Part shown: positions 22,363 through 31,118 of the stretch, piece by piece
Numbering within the stretch: the first letter of the stretch is position 1
How the letters are laid out: every line of letters starts with the position of its first letter
NCBI RefSeq assembly: GCF_000956595.1
Contig: NZ_JYOO01000037.1
Location: 1-48,599, forward strand
DNA: 48,599 nucleotides
Source: Priestia aryabhattai B8W22
GTDB taxonomy: Bacteria; Bacillota; Bacilli; Bacillales; Bacillaceae_H
Reading direction: 5' to 3'
The notes under the pieces: generated by a model
Databases searched by the model: none
Seen by the model: only the letters and a program-made list of their open reading frames with translations
Told to the model about the DNA's origin: nothing
Program-made: the position numbers and the translations under genes

Positions 22363-23613
22363 ATGACTATCACAAAACAGCTTCATACACCGCCGCGTAC
22401 AATTATGACACCCGGACCCGTAGAAGCAGATCCACGCGTATTAAGAGCATTAGGAACACCTATTTTAGGTCAGTTTGACCCCGCATTTACGCGCATTATG
22501 AACGAAACGATGGAAATGCTTCGTGAACTATTTCAAACCAAAAACAAATGGGCTTTTCCCGTTGATGGAACATCTAGAGCTGGGATTGAAGCAGTTCTTG
22601 CAAGTGTAGTTGAGCCAGGCGATAAAGTATTCGTCCCGATTTTCGGCCGCTTCGGCTATTTATTAACGGAAATTGCCGAGCGCTACGGAGCTGAGGTACA
22701 CAATATTGAATGCGAATGGGGGGAAGTGTTTGACCCTGAGACAGTAATCCATGAAATAAAAAAAGTAAACCCAAAAATCGTTGCAATGGTTCATGGTGAA
22801 ACCTCTACAGGAAGAATGCAGCCCCTTAAAGAAATTGGTGCTGCATGTCGCGACCAAGATGTTTTGTTTATCGTCGACGCAGTAGCCACTATCGGCGGTA
22901 CGGATGTAAAAGTAGACGAGTGGAACATTGACGCATTGATTGCAGGTACACAAAAATGTTTATCTGTTCCGTCGGGTATGGCGCCTATTACGTACAATGA
23001 TCGTGTTGAAAAAATTATCATGGAACGTAAAAAAGTTGAAAAAGGAATTGCGACAAAAGCAGATGCTCAAACTGTTCGTCTGCGTCCGAATATTATCAGC
23101 AACTATTTTGATTTGAGTCAGCTTCAAGACTATTGGAGTGAGCGCAGGCTAAATCATCACACGGAAGCAACGTCCATGCTCTATGCTTTAAGAGAAGGAC
23201 TGCGCATTATTTTAGAAGAAGGGTTAGAAGAAAGATTTGCAAGGCATCGTCTTCACGAAAAAGCACTTGTAGCCGGAATTAAAGCAATGGGATTATCGTT
23301 ATTCGGGGATGAGCATTCAAAAGTTCCAACCGTTACGTGTGTCTTAATTCCGCTTGGAGTTGACGGAGAAGCAGTTCGTTCGACGCTTCTTGAACAATTT
23401 GGAATTGAAATCGCAAGTTCTTTCGGGCCGATGCACGGAAAAATATGGCGTATCGGTACAATGGGATACAGCTGCCGGAAAGACAACATTCTCTTTACAT
23501 TGGCTGGTCTTGAAGCAGTGCTTATTCGAAACGGGGCAAGCGTGAATGCAGGTTCTGCTTTGCAAGCAGCATTAGAAGTTTACGAGGAAGAGGTAGCGTT
23601 GTCTAGTCTGTAA
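22363..23613 (+). CDS. pucG: (S)-ureidoglycine-glyoxylate aminotransferase
   Basis: A 416-residue fold-type I PLP enzyme of the class V aminotransferases. N-terminal TPGPVEADPRVLRAL and GQFDPAFTRIMNETM, cofactor contacts in VDGTSRAGIEAVL, HGETSTGRMQPL and VDAVATIGG, and the PLP lysine in IAGTQKCLSVPSG (Lys198) identify PucG. It transfers the ureidoglycine amino group to glyoxylate, giving glycine and oxalurate. It follows pucF by 12 bp with SD AGGAGG, so the two are one operon and act on consecutive intermediates. Confidence 0.92.
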   Translation: MTITKQLHTPPRTIMTPGPVEADPRVLRALGTPILGQFDPAFTRIMNETMEMLRELFQTKNKWAFPVDGTSRAGIEAVLASVVEPGDKVFVPIFGRFGYLLTEIAERYGAEVHNIECEWGEVFDPETVIHEIKKVNPKIVAMVHGETSTGRMQPLKEIGAACRDQDVLFIVDAVATIGGTDVKVDEWNIDALIAGTQKCLSVPSGMAPITYNDRVEKIIMERKKVEKGIATKADAQTVRLRPNIISNYFDLSQLQDYWSERRLNHHTEATSMLYALREGLRIILEEGLEERFARHRLHEKALVAGIKAMGLSLFGDEHSKVPTVTCVLIPLGVDGEAVRSTLLEQFGIEIASSFGPMHGKIWRIGTMGYSCRKDNILFTLAGLEAVLIRNGASVNAGSALQAALEVYEEEVALSSL

Positions 23614-23656
23614 AGATTCGTTTTATTCATCATATAAAGAAAAGAGGAGATTTTCT

Positions 23657-25267
23657 ATGAGCGAATACTTTTTCACACACCCCTATGCATCGCAGCGTAC
23701 GTGCACGTTTGGAAAAAACGGAATGGTAGCAACCAGTCAGCCTCTTGCCGCTCAGGCGGGTCTTGAAATGTTGAAAAAAGGAGGCAATGCAGTAGATGCT
23801 GCTATTGCCTCCGCAGCTTGTTTAACGGTTGTAGAACCTACGTCAAATGGAATTGGCGGAGACGCATTTGCTCTTGTGTGGATAAATGAAGAGCTATACG
23901 GACTCAACGCGAGCGGTCCTGCTCCTGCTTCTATCTCTATTGAAGCTCTGCATGCCATGGGGATAACAGAGATGCCGGCTCGCGGTTTTGTTCCTGTTAC
24001 GGTCCCAGGGGCCCCGAGCGCGTGGGCGGAGCTGTCAAAACGCTTTGGCCGGCTATCGTTAAAAGAAGTGCTGCAGCCCGCTATTTCATATGCACAAGAA
24101 GGGTTCCCAATCTCCCCGATTTTAGGGTACAATTGGGAACGAGCGTTTGAACGATTTACACATGCGTTAAAAGGTGACGAATATAAGCACTGGTTTGAGA
24201 CATTTACCAACAATGGATCTGCTCCTAAGGTAGGGGAAATGTGGCGGTCACCAGACCACGCTGCTACGCTGCTTGAAATTGCCGAAACGAATGGAGAATC
24301 TTTTTATAGAGGGAACTTAGCTGATAAAATAGCAGCTTTTTCGAAAAAACACGGCGGATTTTTAGCAAAAGAGGATTTAGCAGCTTTTAAAGCAGAGTGG
24401 GTAAAGCCGATTTCAACTTCTTACCGAGGATACGATGTGTGGGAAATACCGCCCAACGGCCAAGGCCTTATTGCGCTTTTAGCTCTAAATACGCTAAAAG
24501 GTTTTTCTTTTGATGCCAAAGATTCTGTCGATACATACCACAAGCAAATTGAAGCTATGAAGCTAGCGTTTGCAGATGGACAAAAATTCATTACAGATGC
24601 TGATAAAATGACAGTAGCAGTTGAAGACTTATTGAATGATTCTTATGCAAACAAGCGCAGAGGGCTAATTGGTGAAAAAGCGCTTATTCCCGAAGCCGGA
24701 CAGCCGTCTCATAGCGGCACGATCTATTTAGCGACAGCCGATGGAGAAGGAAACATGGTATCATTCATTCAAAGTAATTACATGGATTTTGGCTCAGGGC
24801 TTGTCGTACCTAATACGGGCATATGCCTGCAAAACCGCGGGCATAATTTTTCATTAGACCCACAGCACCATAATCGGTTAGAGCCTGGAAAACGAACCTA
24901 TCATACCATTATTCCTGGATTTTTAACAAAGAATAAAAGTGCTGTAGGTTCATTCGGTGTAATGGGCAAATTCATGCAGCCTCAAGGACATGTGCAAGTC
25001 GTCATGAATATGATTGATTTTCATCTAAATCCTCAGGCAGCTTTAGATGCACCAAGATGGCAGTGGATTGAACACAAAAAGGTTCTTGTGGAAAAAGAAA
25101 TGCCTTCACATATTGTAGAAGCATTAGAACGCAAAGGGCATGATATTCATGTGGCTACGAGCAGACATACGTTTGGAAGAGGGCAGATTATTTTAAGAGA
25201 TGAACAAACCGGTGTATTATACGGCGGTACAGAAGCGCGAACAGACGGAGCCGTCGTTGCTTATTAG
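23657..25267 (+). CDS. ywrD: Gamma-glutamyltransferase-family N-terminal nucleophile hydrolase (YwrD-like)
   Basis: A 536-residue member of the gamma-glutamyltransferase family, without signal peptide, so cytosolic like YwrD. The large-subunit part has KKGGNAVDAAIASAACLTVVEP and SNGIGGDAF. The self-cleavage and catalytic Thr is in QPSHSGTIYLA (Thr355), and the small-subunit part shows FIQSNYMDFGSGLVVP and GGTEARTDG. It hydrolyses gamma-glutamyl or related N-acyl bonds; its true substrate is unknown. It lies 43 bp after pucG and 24 bp before two chromate-transporter genes, as ywrD does near ywrA/ywrB in B. subtilis. Co-transcription with pucFG is likely. Confidence 0.88.
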   Translation: MSEYFFTHPYASQRTCTFGKNGMVATSQPLAAQAGLEMLKKGGNAVDAAIASAACLTVVEPTSNGIGGDAFALVWINEELYGLNASGPAPASISIEALHAMGITEMPARGFVPVTVPGAPSAWAELSKRFGRLSLKEVLQPAISYAQEGFPISPILGYNWERAFERFTHALKGDEYKHWFETFTNNGSAPKVGEMWRSPDHAATLLEIAETNGESFYRGNLADKIAAFSKKHGGFLAKEDLAAFKAEWVKPISTSYRGYDVWEIPPNGQGLIALLALNTLKGFSFDAKDSVDTYHKQIEAMKLAFADGQKFITDADKMTVAVEDLLNDSYANKRRGLIGEKALIPEAGQPSHSGTIYLATADGEGNMVSFIQSNYMDFGSGLVVPNTGICLQNRGHNFSLDPQHHNRLEPGKRTYHTIIPGFLTKNKSAVGSFGVMGKFMQPQGHVQVVMNMIDFHLNPQAALDAPRWQWIEHKKVLVEKEMPSHIVEALERKGHDIHVATSRHTFGRGQIILRDEQTGVLYGGTEARTDGAVVAY

Positions 25268-25291
25268 ATCACAGAGAAAGGAGCGCGAGAA

Positions 25292-25876
25292 ATGCGACAA
25301 TTGGATATTTTTATAGCGTTTTTTCGCTCAGGTATGCTCGGCTACGGAGGAGGACCGTCAGCTATTCCACTTGTTAAAAAAGAAGTGGTCGATACGTACA
25401 AGTGGATGGATGACGATGAATTTGGCGATTTATTAGCAATTGCCAATACGCTGCCTGGGCCTATTGCTACAAAGCTCGCTGGATACATCGGCTATCGAGT
25501 CGGCGGTATTTTGGGTCTCGTGACAGCTTTATTTGCAGCCGTCATTCCAACCGTTTTTTTAATGGTATTGCTGTTAACAACTTTAACGCAATTTAAAGAT
25601 CAGCCGTGGGTTATGGGCATGACAAAAGCAGTTGTCCCTGTAGTAGGAGTGATGCTCGCAGTTATGACGTGGGACTTTTTTAAAAAATCAACGTCTGGTT
25701 TAGGATGGACGCCAGCTATTATCTTACTCATTATTAGCTTAGGTTTAATGGAATTTGCCCATATCCATCCAGCGGTCATTATTATTGTCCTTATGGCAGC
25801 AGCTTGGATTCCGCTAAAACGAAAAGGAAAAAAAGACGAAAGTGCTGAGCAGAAGCAGAAGAGGGAATCGGTATGA
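25292..25876 (+). CDS. ywrB: Chromate-transporter (CHR) half-size protein 1 (YwrB-like)
   Basis: A 194-residue membrane protein of the CHR family, half-size type. It shows the family signature FFRSGMLGYGGGPSAIPLVKKEVVD, then DLLAIANTLPGPIATKLAGYIGYRVGG, and about five or six helices with a basic C-terminus. Half-size CHR proteins work as pairs in opposite orientation. Its stop overlaps the ATG of the partner by four bases (ATGA). Whether chromate or another oxyanion is the natural substrate is not known; B. subtilis homologues are YwrA and YwrB. Confidence 0.85.
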   Translation: MRQLDIFIAFFRSGMLGYGGGPSAIPLVKKEVVDTYKWMDDDEFGDLLAIANTLPGPIATKLAGYIGYRVGGILGLVTALFAAVIPTVFLMVLLLTTLTQFKDQPWVMGMTKAVVPVVGVMLAVMTWDFFKKSTSGLGWTPAIILLIISLGLMEFAHIHPAVIIIVLMAAAWIPLKRKGKKDESAEQKQKRESV

Positions 25877-26403
25877 TTTATATTCAGCTATTTATGGCGT
25901 TTTTTGTTTCAAATATTTTAGGCTATGGAGGCGGACCTGCGTCGATTCCGCTTATTCAAAAAGAAGTCGTAGATCGCTACCATTGGCTTACGGTCAAAGA
26001 GTTTAGTGAAATGCTAGCAATTGGAAATGCGCTGCCGGGTCCGATTGCGACAAAAATGGCGGGGTTTATCGGATATCAGCAGGCAGGGGTTTTAGGCTCG
26101 GTGGTTGCTCTTTTTGCAACGATTGCTCCGTCGGTTTTACTTTTAGTTATTTTACTTCGAATATTATTTAAGTATAAAGATTCGCCAAACGTAAAAAAAA
26201 TGACGAACTACATTCGTCCTGTTATCGCCATTTTACTGGGCTTGATGGCGTATGAATTTTTTATGAATTCATACGGTGATTCAGGTATATGGCAGACTCT
26301 ATTTTTAGTAGCAGCCAGCTTTCTTTTATTGGAAAAATTACGTGTGCATCCAGCGTTCGTTATTGTCGGAGCACTCGTATACGGAGCTGTTTTTCTCGCG
26401 TGA
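25873..26403 (+). CDS. ywrA: Chromate-transporter (CHR) half-size protein 2 (YwrA-like)
   Basis: A 176-residue partner of the preceding protein, clearly a paralogue: FFVSNILGYGGGPASIPLIQKEVVDRYHW and EMLAIGNALPGPIATKMAGFIGYQQAG align with the first half. There are about five helices. The ATGA overlap forces translational coupling and suggests equal amounts of the two subunits. It is the last gene before a terminator. Confidence 0.85.
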   Translation: MIYIQLFMAFFVSNILGYGGGPASIPLIQKEVVDRYHWLTVKEFSEMLAIGNALPGPIATKMAGFIGYQQAGVLGSVVALFATIAPSVLLLVILLRILFKYKDSPNVKKMTNYIRPVIAILLGLMAYEFFMNSYGDSGIWQTLFLVAASFLLLEKLRVHPAFVIVGALVYGAVFLA

Positions 26404-26409
26404 ATGAAG

Positions 26410-26434
26410 CTCTCAAATGATGAGAGTTTTTTTG
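26410..26434 (+). terminator. Terminator of the puc-ywr unit
   Basis: CTCTCA/TGAGAG stem and a seven-T tail. Confidence 0.8.
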
Positions 26435-26462
26435 TGTAAAAGAGACGAAAAGAGGGAGAGCG

Positions 26463-26921
26463 ATGGTTGAAAAAGCGGTGTTAGAAAACGTTCAGGATCT
26501 GGTTAACTTGCGAATTTTGCTTATGAAAGAACTCGGAGAATTAAACGGGAACGAGGAGCTGTTTCAAAAAGCTACAGAAGAATATTTTACTGCAAACATA
26601 AATAATCCAAATAGCTATACGGCTATTTTAAAAGCGGATGGAGAAATTGTATCAGCAGGAAGCATCGTCTTTTTTATACGTCCGCCTTCACCGGGTAACC
26701 TCCAAGGGAAAGAAGCATATGTTATGAACATGTATACAGCTTTTGATCACCGAAAGCACGGCTATTCTTCCGCTATTTTAAAGCATTTGATGCAGTACGG
26801 CAAAAAAAGTGGTGTAACCCGAATATGGTTAAATGCTTCCTCCGCTGGAAAAAGCTTGTACCAAAAACATGGATTTATTGAATATGGATCTGAAATGGAA
26901 TACAAGTTTGAAAAAAATTAA
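26463..26921 (+). CDS. GNAT-family N-acetyltransferase
   Basis: A 152-residue acetyltransferase of the GNAT fold. The N-terminus has KAVLENVQDLVNLRILLMKELGEL, the strand SAGSIVFFIRPP, and VMNMYTAFDHRKHGYSSAILKHLMQYGKKSG, in which the H-R-x-x-G-x-(S/A) motif binds acetyl-CoA. The end, LNASSAGKSLYQKHGFIEYGSEMEYKF, is the typical motif B. The substrate is unknown. It lies 60 bp after the terminator of the chromate genes with its own SD and precedes the aromatic operon leader. Confidence 0.85.
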   Translation: MVEKAVLENVQDLVNLRILLMKELGELNGNEELFQKATEEYFTANINNPNSYTAILKADGEIVSAGSIVFFIRPPSPGNLQGKEAYVMNMYTAFDHRKHGYSSAILKHLMQYGKKSGVTRIWLNASSAGKSLYQKHGFIEYGSEMEYKFEKN

Positions 26922-27127
26922 AACAGCAAAACTCTTGATAGAGATGGGTTTGAAGGAGTCATAGTTTTTAAAAAATAAAAAAAATAATAAAAAGTGTTGA
27001 CGAAGATAAAAAAACCATTCATAATACAAATCAACATCACACAACATTACACACAACTTGGAAGCGACAAACAGTTTCAAACGATTGGAACTGATCATCC
27101 AAGTACACATACATAGTCAATACTGAG
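26922..27127. other. Promoter and leader start of the aromatic operon
   Basis: AT-rich, without a gene. It contains the SigA-type promoter of the operon (separate entry) and about 100 bases of untranslated leader before the first T-box. No terminator for the GNAT gene is obvious. Confidence 0.5.
26997..27025 (+). promoter_or_regulatory. SigA-type promoter of the aromatic operon
   Basis: TTGACG, a 17-base spacer, then CATAAT. It is the best match upstream of the tandem T-boxes. Confidence 0.6.
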
Positions 27128-27367
27128 CGTTGATAGGAGCACTAGTAGAAAAAATTTCCCTGTAACAGAGAGCTGACGGTTGCTGCGAGTCAGAACAAAA
27201 ATTTTTTCGAAGTACATTCCTTGAGCATCTTTTCCGAGCAGGAAAAGACGGCCTAGCCGTTATTTTAATGAAGAGGCAAGCGAAATGCTTGCAACTAGGG
27301 TGGTACCGCGAACTTTCGTCCCTACTGACTCTTAAGAACAATCTTAAGGGTGAGTAGGGACTTTTTG
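27128..27367 (+). promoter_or_regulatory. T-box riboswitch 1 (tyrosine specifier UAC)
   Basis: A complete T-box leader: Stem I with AGTA-type and GNUG-loop elements (CCTGTAACAGAGAGCTGACGG), specifier TAC at 27213-27215 in the CGAAGTACATT context, the T-box AGGGTGGTACCGCG at 27297-27310 and a terminator of GTCCCTACT...AGTAGGGAC with T-tail. Uncharged tRNA-Tyr would allow readthrough. It is the first of two in tandem. Confidence 0.9.
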
Positions 27368-27402
27368 TATTTCGGTCCATTATAATTTTATATCCATTAC
27401 AA

Positions 27403-27628
27403 GCGATGAAAAGAGCATAGTAGCAAAATCTTCCCTGTAACAGAGAGCTGATGGTTGGTGCGAATCAGTACAAAAGAGATTGCGAATTACATTCTTGGAG
27501 CTTTCTTTTGGCGATAGTCAAAAGCGGCAATAGCCGTTATCTTAATGAAGAGGCAAGCAATGCTTGCAATTAGGGTGGTACCGCGATCAATTCGTCCCTA
27601 CTGATACAATCAGTAGGGACTTTTTGTA
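27403..27628 (+). promoter_or_regulatory. T-box riboswitch 2 (tyrosine specifier UAC)
   Basis: The second complete element, starting 35 bp after the first. The specifier is TAC at 27488-27490 (CGAATTACATTCTTGGAG), the T-box AGGGTGGTACCGCG at 27572-27585, and the terminator GTCCCTACTGAT/ATCAGTAGGGAC with T-tail. Both must antiterminate for transcription to reach the DAHP synthase gene. Confidence 0.9.
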
Positions 27629-27728
27629 TATCCGCATAAGCGGCTGTGTAGGTGTAAAACGGGTTTTTCAATACAAACTAATCGAGAAGATCCGTTCAAG
27701 GTTATAAAATCAAAGGAGGATTTTTAAA

Positions 27729-28802
27729 ATGACAAAATCACTAGAACAATTACGAGGACAAATCGACGAAATAAATTTAGAAATTTTAGAATTATTAAAT
27801 AAACGCGGTGAAATCGCACAAGAAATCGGAAAAGTAAAAGGGACACAAGGTGTGAATCGCTTTGATCCAGTTCGTGAACGTAAATCGTTAGATCAAATCT
27901 TAGCTAACCATAATGGACCATTCGAAGCTTCAACAATTCAGCATATTTTCAAAGAAATTTTCAAAGCAAGCTTAGAGCTTCAAGAAGACGATCACCGTAA
28001 AGCACTTCTTGTATCTCGCAAAAAGAAATCTGAAGATACAATCGTTGACATCAACGGCACAAAAGTAGGTCCTGGAAACTTAGAATTTGTAATGGGACCA
28101 TGTGCAGTAGAAAGCTACGAACAAGTAAAAGAAGTGGGCTTAGCGCTTAAAGAACAAGGCATTACATTAATGCGCGGCGGAGCGTTCAAACCACGTACAT
28201 CACCTTACGATTTCCAAGGTCTTGGAGTGGAAGGGTTAAAAATCTTACGTCAAGTAGGAGATGAGCTAGGCCTATCAATTATCAGTGAAATTGTTTCTCC
28301 TCAAGATATTGAAACGGCTCTAGACTACGTAGATGTGATTCAAATTGGTGCACGTAACATGCAAAACTTCGAGCTATTAAAAGCTGCAGGTTCTGTAGAC
28401 AAACCAATTCTTTTAAAACGTGGATTGGCAGCAACAATTGAAGAATTCATTAACGCTGCTGAATACATTATGTCTCGCGGAAATGGAAACATTATTCTTT
28501 GTGAACGCGGTATCCGCACATACGAGCGTGCAACACGCAACACATTAGATATCTCAGCTGTTCCAATCTTGAAAAAAGAAACGCATTTACCAGTTGTAGT
28601 AGACGTAACGCATTCAACAGGACGCAAAGACTTACTATTACCATGTGCAAAAGCAGCGATTGCTATCGGCGCAGATGCTGTAATGGCAGAAGTTCATCCA
28701 GACCCAGCAGTAGCACTATCAGATTCAGCACAGCAAATGAACATTCCTGAATTCCACAAATTCATGGAAGAATTAAAAGGTGCAGCAGTAAAATTATCTT
28801 AA
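27729..28802 (+). CDS. Bifunctional DAHP synthase/chorismate mutase (AroA of B. subtilis)
   Basis: A 357-residue fusion. Residues 1-85 are an AroQ-type chorismate mutase ([30 protein letters not shown]). Residues about 110-350 are a type I-beta DAHP synthase with [52 protein letters not shown] and [11 protein letters not shown]. It makes the first shikimate-pathway step from PEP and erythrose-4-P. The mutase domain usually confers feedback control by chorismate/prephenate. AAAGGAGG precedes ATG 27729. Two tyrosine T-boxes lie upstream and a third downstream. Confidence 0.93.
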   Translation: MTKSLEQLRGQIDEINLEILELLNKRGEIAQEIGKVKGTQGVNRFDPVRERKSLDQILANHNGPFEASTIQHIFKEIFKASLELQEDDHRKALLVSRKKKSEDTIVDINGTKVGPGNLEFVMGPCAVESYEQVKEVGLALKEQGITLMRGGAFKPRTSPYDFQGLGVEGLKILRQVGDELGLSIISEIVSPQDIETALDYVDVIQIGARNMQNFELLKAAGSVDKPILLKRGLAATIEEFINAAEYIMSRGNGNIILCERGIRTYERATRNTLDISAVPILKKETHLPVVVDVTHSTGRKDLLLPCAKAAIAIGADAVMAEVHPDPAVALSDSAQQMNIPEFHKFMEELKGAAVKLS

Positions 28803-28811
28803 TTTCATAGT

Positions 28812-29033
28812 GATACAGTGATAAGAAACTAGTAGCAAACATTTCCCTGTCTCAGAGAGCTGACGGTTGGTGAAAGTCAGTACAAAAATGTGAGCGAATT
28901 ACACTCTTGGAGTACTCTTTTACAGAGCGGTCAGCGGATCGTTAACAATTCGAGGTGGCAAGCAATGTTTGCAACTAGGGTGGTATCGCGAGAAAGACTC
29001 GTCCCTATGACGTAGGGGCGAGTCTTTTTATTT
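28812..29033 (+). promoter_or_regulatory. T-box riboswitch 3 (tyrosine specifier UAC), internal to the operon
   Basis: It lies between the DAHP synthase and chorismate synthase genes. The specifier is TAC at 28900-28902 (CGAATTACACTCTTGGAG); the T-box at 28977-28990 reads AGGGTGGTATCGCG (C to T in the lower helix, tRNA-pairing TGGT intact). The terminator pairs GACTCGTCCCTA with TAGGGGCGAGTC and has a T-tail. It adds a further tyrosine checkpoint for the distal genes. Confidence 0.9.
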
Positions 29034-29058
29034 TTTATAACAGAAAGGAATCGATAAT

Positions 29059-30225
29059 ATGAGATATTTAACAGCAGGAGAATCGCATGGCCCTCAATTA
29101 ACAGCGATTATTGAAGGAGTACCGGCAGGGCTTGAATTAACAGCCGAACATATTAATGAAGATTTAGCAAGAAGACAAAAGGGACATGGGCGCGGACGCC
29201 GCATGCAGATTGAAAAAGATCAAGTTCAGATTAAAGGCGGGGTTCGCCACGGTGAAACGCTTGGTTCACCCATTGCTTTAGTCGTTGAAAACAAAGATTT
29301 TACTCACTGGAGAAATATTATGGGTGCTGATCCAGTTGATCATGATGCTGAAGTAAAGCGACAAATCACAAAACCTCGTCCAGGTCATGCGGATTTAAAT
29401 GGAGCGATTAAATACGGTCACAGAGATATGCGAAACGTATTGGAACGTTCATCTGCTCGTGAAACGACGGTACGAGTAGCCACAGGCGCAGTTGCCAAAC
29501 AGGTACTAAAAGCTGTAGGCGTAAATATTGCGTGTCACGTACTTGAAATCGGCGGTGTGAAAGCTGAAAAAACGGCATATGAGTCACTGACAGAACTTCA
29601 GGAAAAAACAGAAGCGTCACCTGTTCGCTGCTTAGATGAAGAAGCGGGACAGAAAATGATGAAAGCAATCGATGATGCAAAAGAAAATGGAGACAGCATT
29701 GGTGGCGTAGTGGAAGTAGTAGTAGAAGGAATGCCTACTGCAGTAGGAAGTTACGTGCACTATGATCGTAAGTTAGATTCAAAGCTAGCTGCTGCTATTA
29801 TGAGCATTAACGCGTTTAAAGGCGTTGAAATCGGCGTAGGCTTTGAAGCAGCTCGCAGACCGGGAAGTGAAGTCCATGATGAAATTCTATGGGATGAACA
29901 AAACGGCTATACGCGTAAAACGAACAACGCTGGAGGTTTAGAAGGAGGCATGACAACAGGGATGCCGATTGTTGTGCGAGGTGTCATGAAACCTATTCCT
30001 ACCTTATACAAGCCGCTGCAAAGTGTAGATATTGATACAAAAGAGCCATTTGCTGCAAGCATTGAACGCTCAGACAGCTGTGCAGTACCGGCGGCAGCGG
30101 TTGTAGCAGAATCAGTGATTGCTTGGGAACTAGCATCTGCTATTATCGATCAGTTTGGGGCAGATCGAATTCAGTTAATTCAAGAAAACGTAAAAAAACA
30201 TGAAGAATACGCAAAGCAATTTTAA
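29059..30225 (+). CDS. aroC: Chorismate synthase (AroF of B. subtilis)
   Basis: A 388-residue FMN-dependent chorismate synthase. All three family signatures are readable: [18 protein letters not shown] at the N-terminus, [31 protein letters not shown] in the first third and [15 protein letters not shown] near the C-terminus. It converts EPSP to chorismate by anti-1,4-elimination. The gene sits just after the internal T-box, starting at ATG 29059 with AAAGG upstream. It is followed after 20 bp by tyrA, so flux toward tyrosine is governed by this T-box. Confidence 0.94.
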   Translation: MRYLTAGESHGPQLTAIIEGVPAGLELTAEHINEDLARRQKGHGRGRRMQIEKDQVQIKGGVRHGETLGSPIALVVENKDFTHWRNIMGADPVDHDAEVKRQITKPRPGHADLNGAIKYGHRDMRNVLERSSARETTVRVATGAVAKQVLKAVGVNIACHVLEIGGVKAEKTAYESLTELQEKTEASPVRCLDEEAGQKMMKAIDDAKENGDSIGGVVEVVVEGMPTAVGSYVHYDRKLDSKLAAAIMSINAFKGVEIGVGFEAARRPGSEVHDEILWDEQNGYTRKTNNAGGLEGGMTTGMPIVVRGVMKPIPTLYKPLQSVDIDTKEPFAASIERSDSCAVPAAAVVAESVIAWELASAIIDQFGADRIQLIQENVKKHEEYAKQF

Positions 30226-30245
30226 TGAATAGAGGAGAATGAAAG

Positions 30246-31103
30246 GTGAAAACACGTGTATTACTTATTGGCGTCGGCCTTATTGGAGGATCAGTAGCGC
30301 TAGCTATGAAGAAGCATCGTCACGTCACAGTCGTTGGAGCTGATATCAATACAAATGAAGTACAAGTAGCCAACCAGCTAGGTATCGTTGATTATGTAGC
30401 TGAAGATATAAAAACAGAAGCAGCCCAAGCAGATTATATCGTGCTTGCTACTCCAGTAGAGTACACGACAGCATGGATACACGACCTTTCTACTTGGAAG
30501 CTTAAAGAAACGGTTATCGTAACGGATGTCGGAAGTACCAAAGGTGAAATTATGAAAGCAGCCCAAGCGCTGAATAAGAAACGTATTTCATTTATTGGCG
30601 GGCATCCGATGGCTGGTTCTCATACGAGCGGTGCAGTCAATGCACGAGCGGATTTATTTTGTTCGGCGCGCTATATTTTAACGCCGTTTGAAAATGAGCA
30701 AAAAGAAAAAATAGATGCGCTTATGCATTTGCTAGAGCCTACAGGTGCACAATTTGTACCGCTTGATGCAGCTACTCATGACCAAATCACTGGAGTTGTC
30801 AGTCATTTACCCCATGTGATTGCGACCAGCCTTGTAAGACAAGTCAAAGGATATTCAGCAAATAATCAGCTTGTTACAGAAATGGCGGCAGGCGGTTTTC
30901 GAGATATTACCAGAATTGCTTCAAGCAATCCTCATATGTGGAGAGACATATTAAAACAAAACCGTTCTATGCTTTTAACATTGCTTGATGACTGGATGAA
31001 AGAAATGGAACAAGTAAAACTATTAGTAGAAAAAGGTGACGGACACGAGTTATTTGATTACTTTTCAGATGCCAAAGAATTTCGTGATTCGCTTCACGCA
31101 TAA
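30246..31103 (+). CDS. tyrA: Prephenate dehydrogenase lacking the ACT domain
   Basis: A 285-residue NAD-dependent prephenate dehydrogenase. The Rossmann loop is VLLIGVGLIGGSVALAM; catalytic and substrate elements are DVGSTKGEI, FIGGHPMAGSHTSG and VVSHLPHVIATSLV. It converts prephenate to 4-hydroxyphenylpyruvate, the tyrosine branch step. B. subtilis TyrA has about 370 residues with a C-terminal ACT domain for tyrosine feedback; this protein ends after the helical domain, so the ACT part is missing. GTG 30246 with GAGGAG upstream. It lies between aroC and the EPSP synthase gene. Confidence 0.9.
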   Translation: MKTRVLLIGVGLIGGSVALAMKKHRHVTVVGADINTNEVQVANQLGIVDYVAEDIKTEAAQADYIVLATPVEYTTAWIHDLSTWKLKETVIVTDVGSTKGEIMKAAQALNKKRISFIGGHPMAGSHTSGAVNARADLFCSARYILTPFENEQKEKIDALMHLLEPTGAQFVPLDAATHDQITGVVSHLPHVIATSLVRQVKGYSANNQLVTEMAAGGFRDITRIASSNPHMWRDILKQNRSMLLTLLDDWMKEMEQVKLLVEKGDGHELFDYFSDAKEFRDSLHA

Positions 31104-31118
31104 AAGGAGAGACAGATT

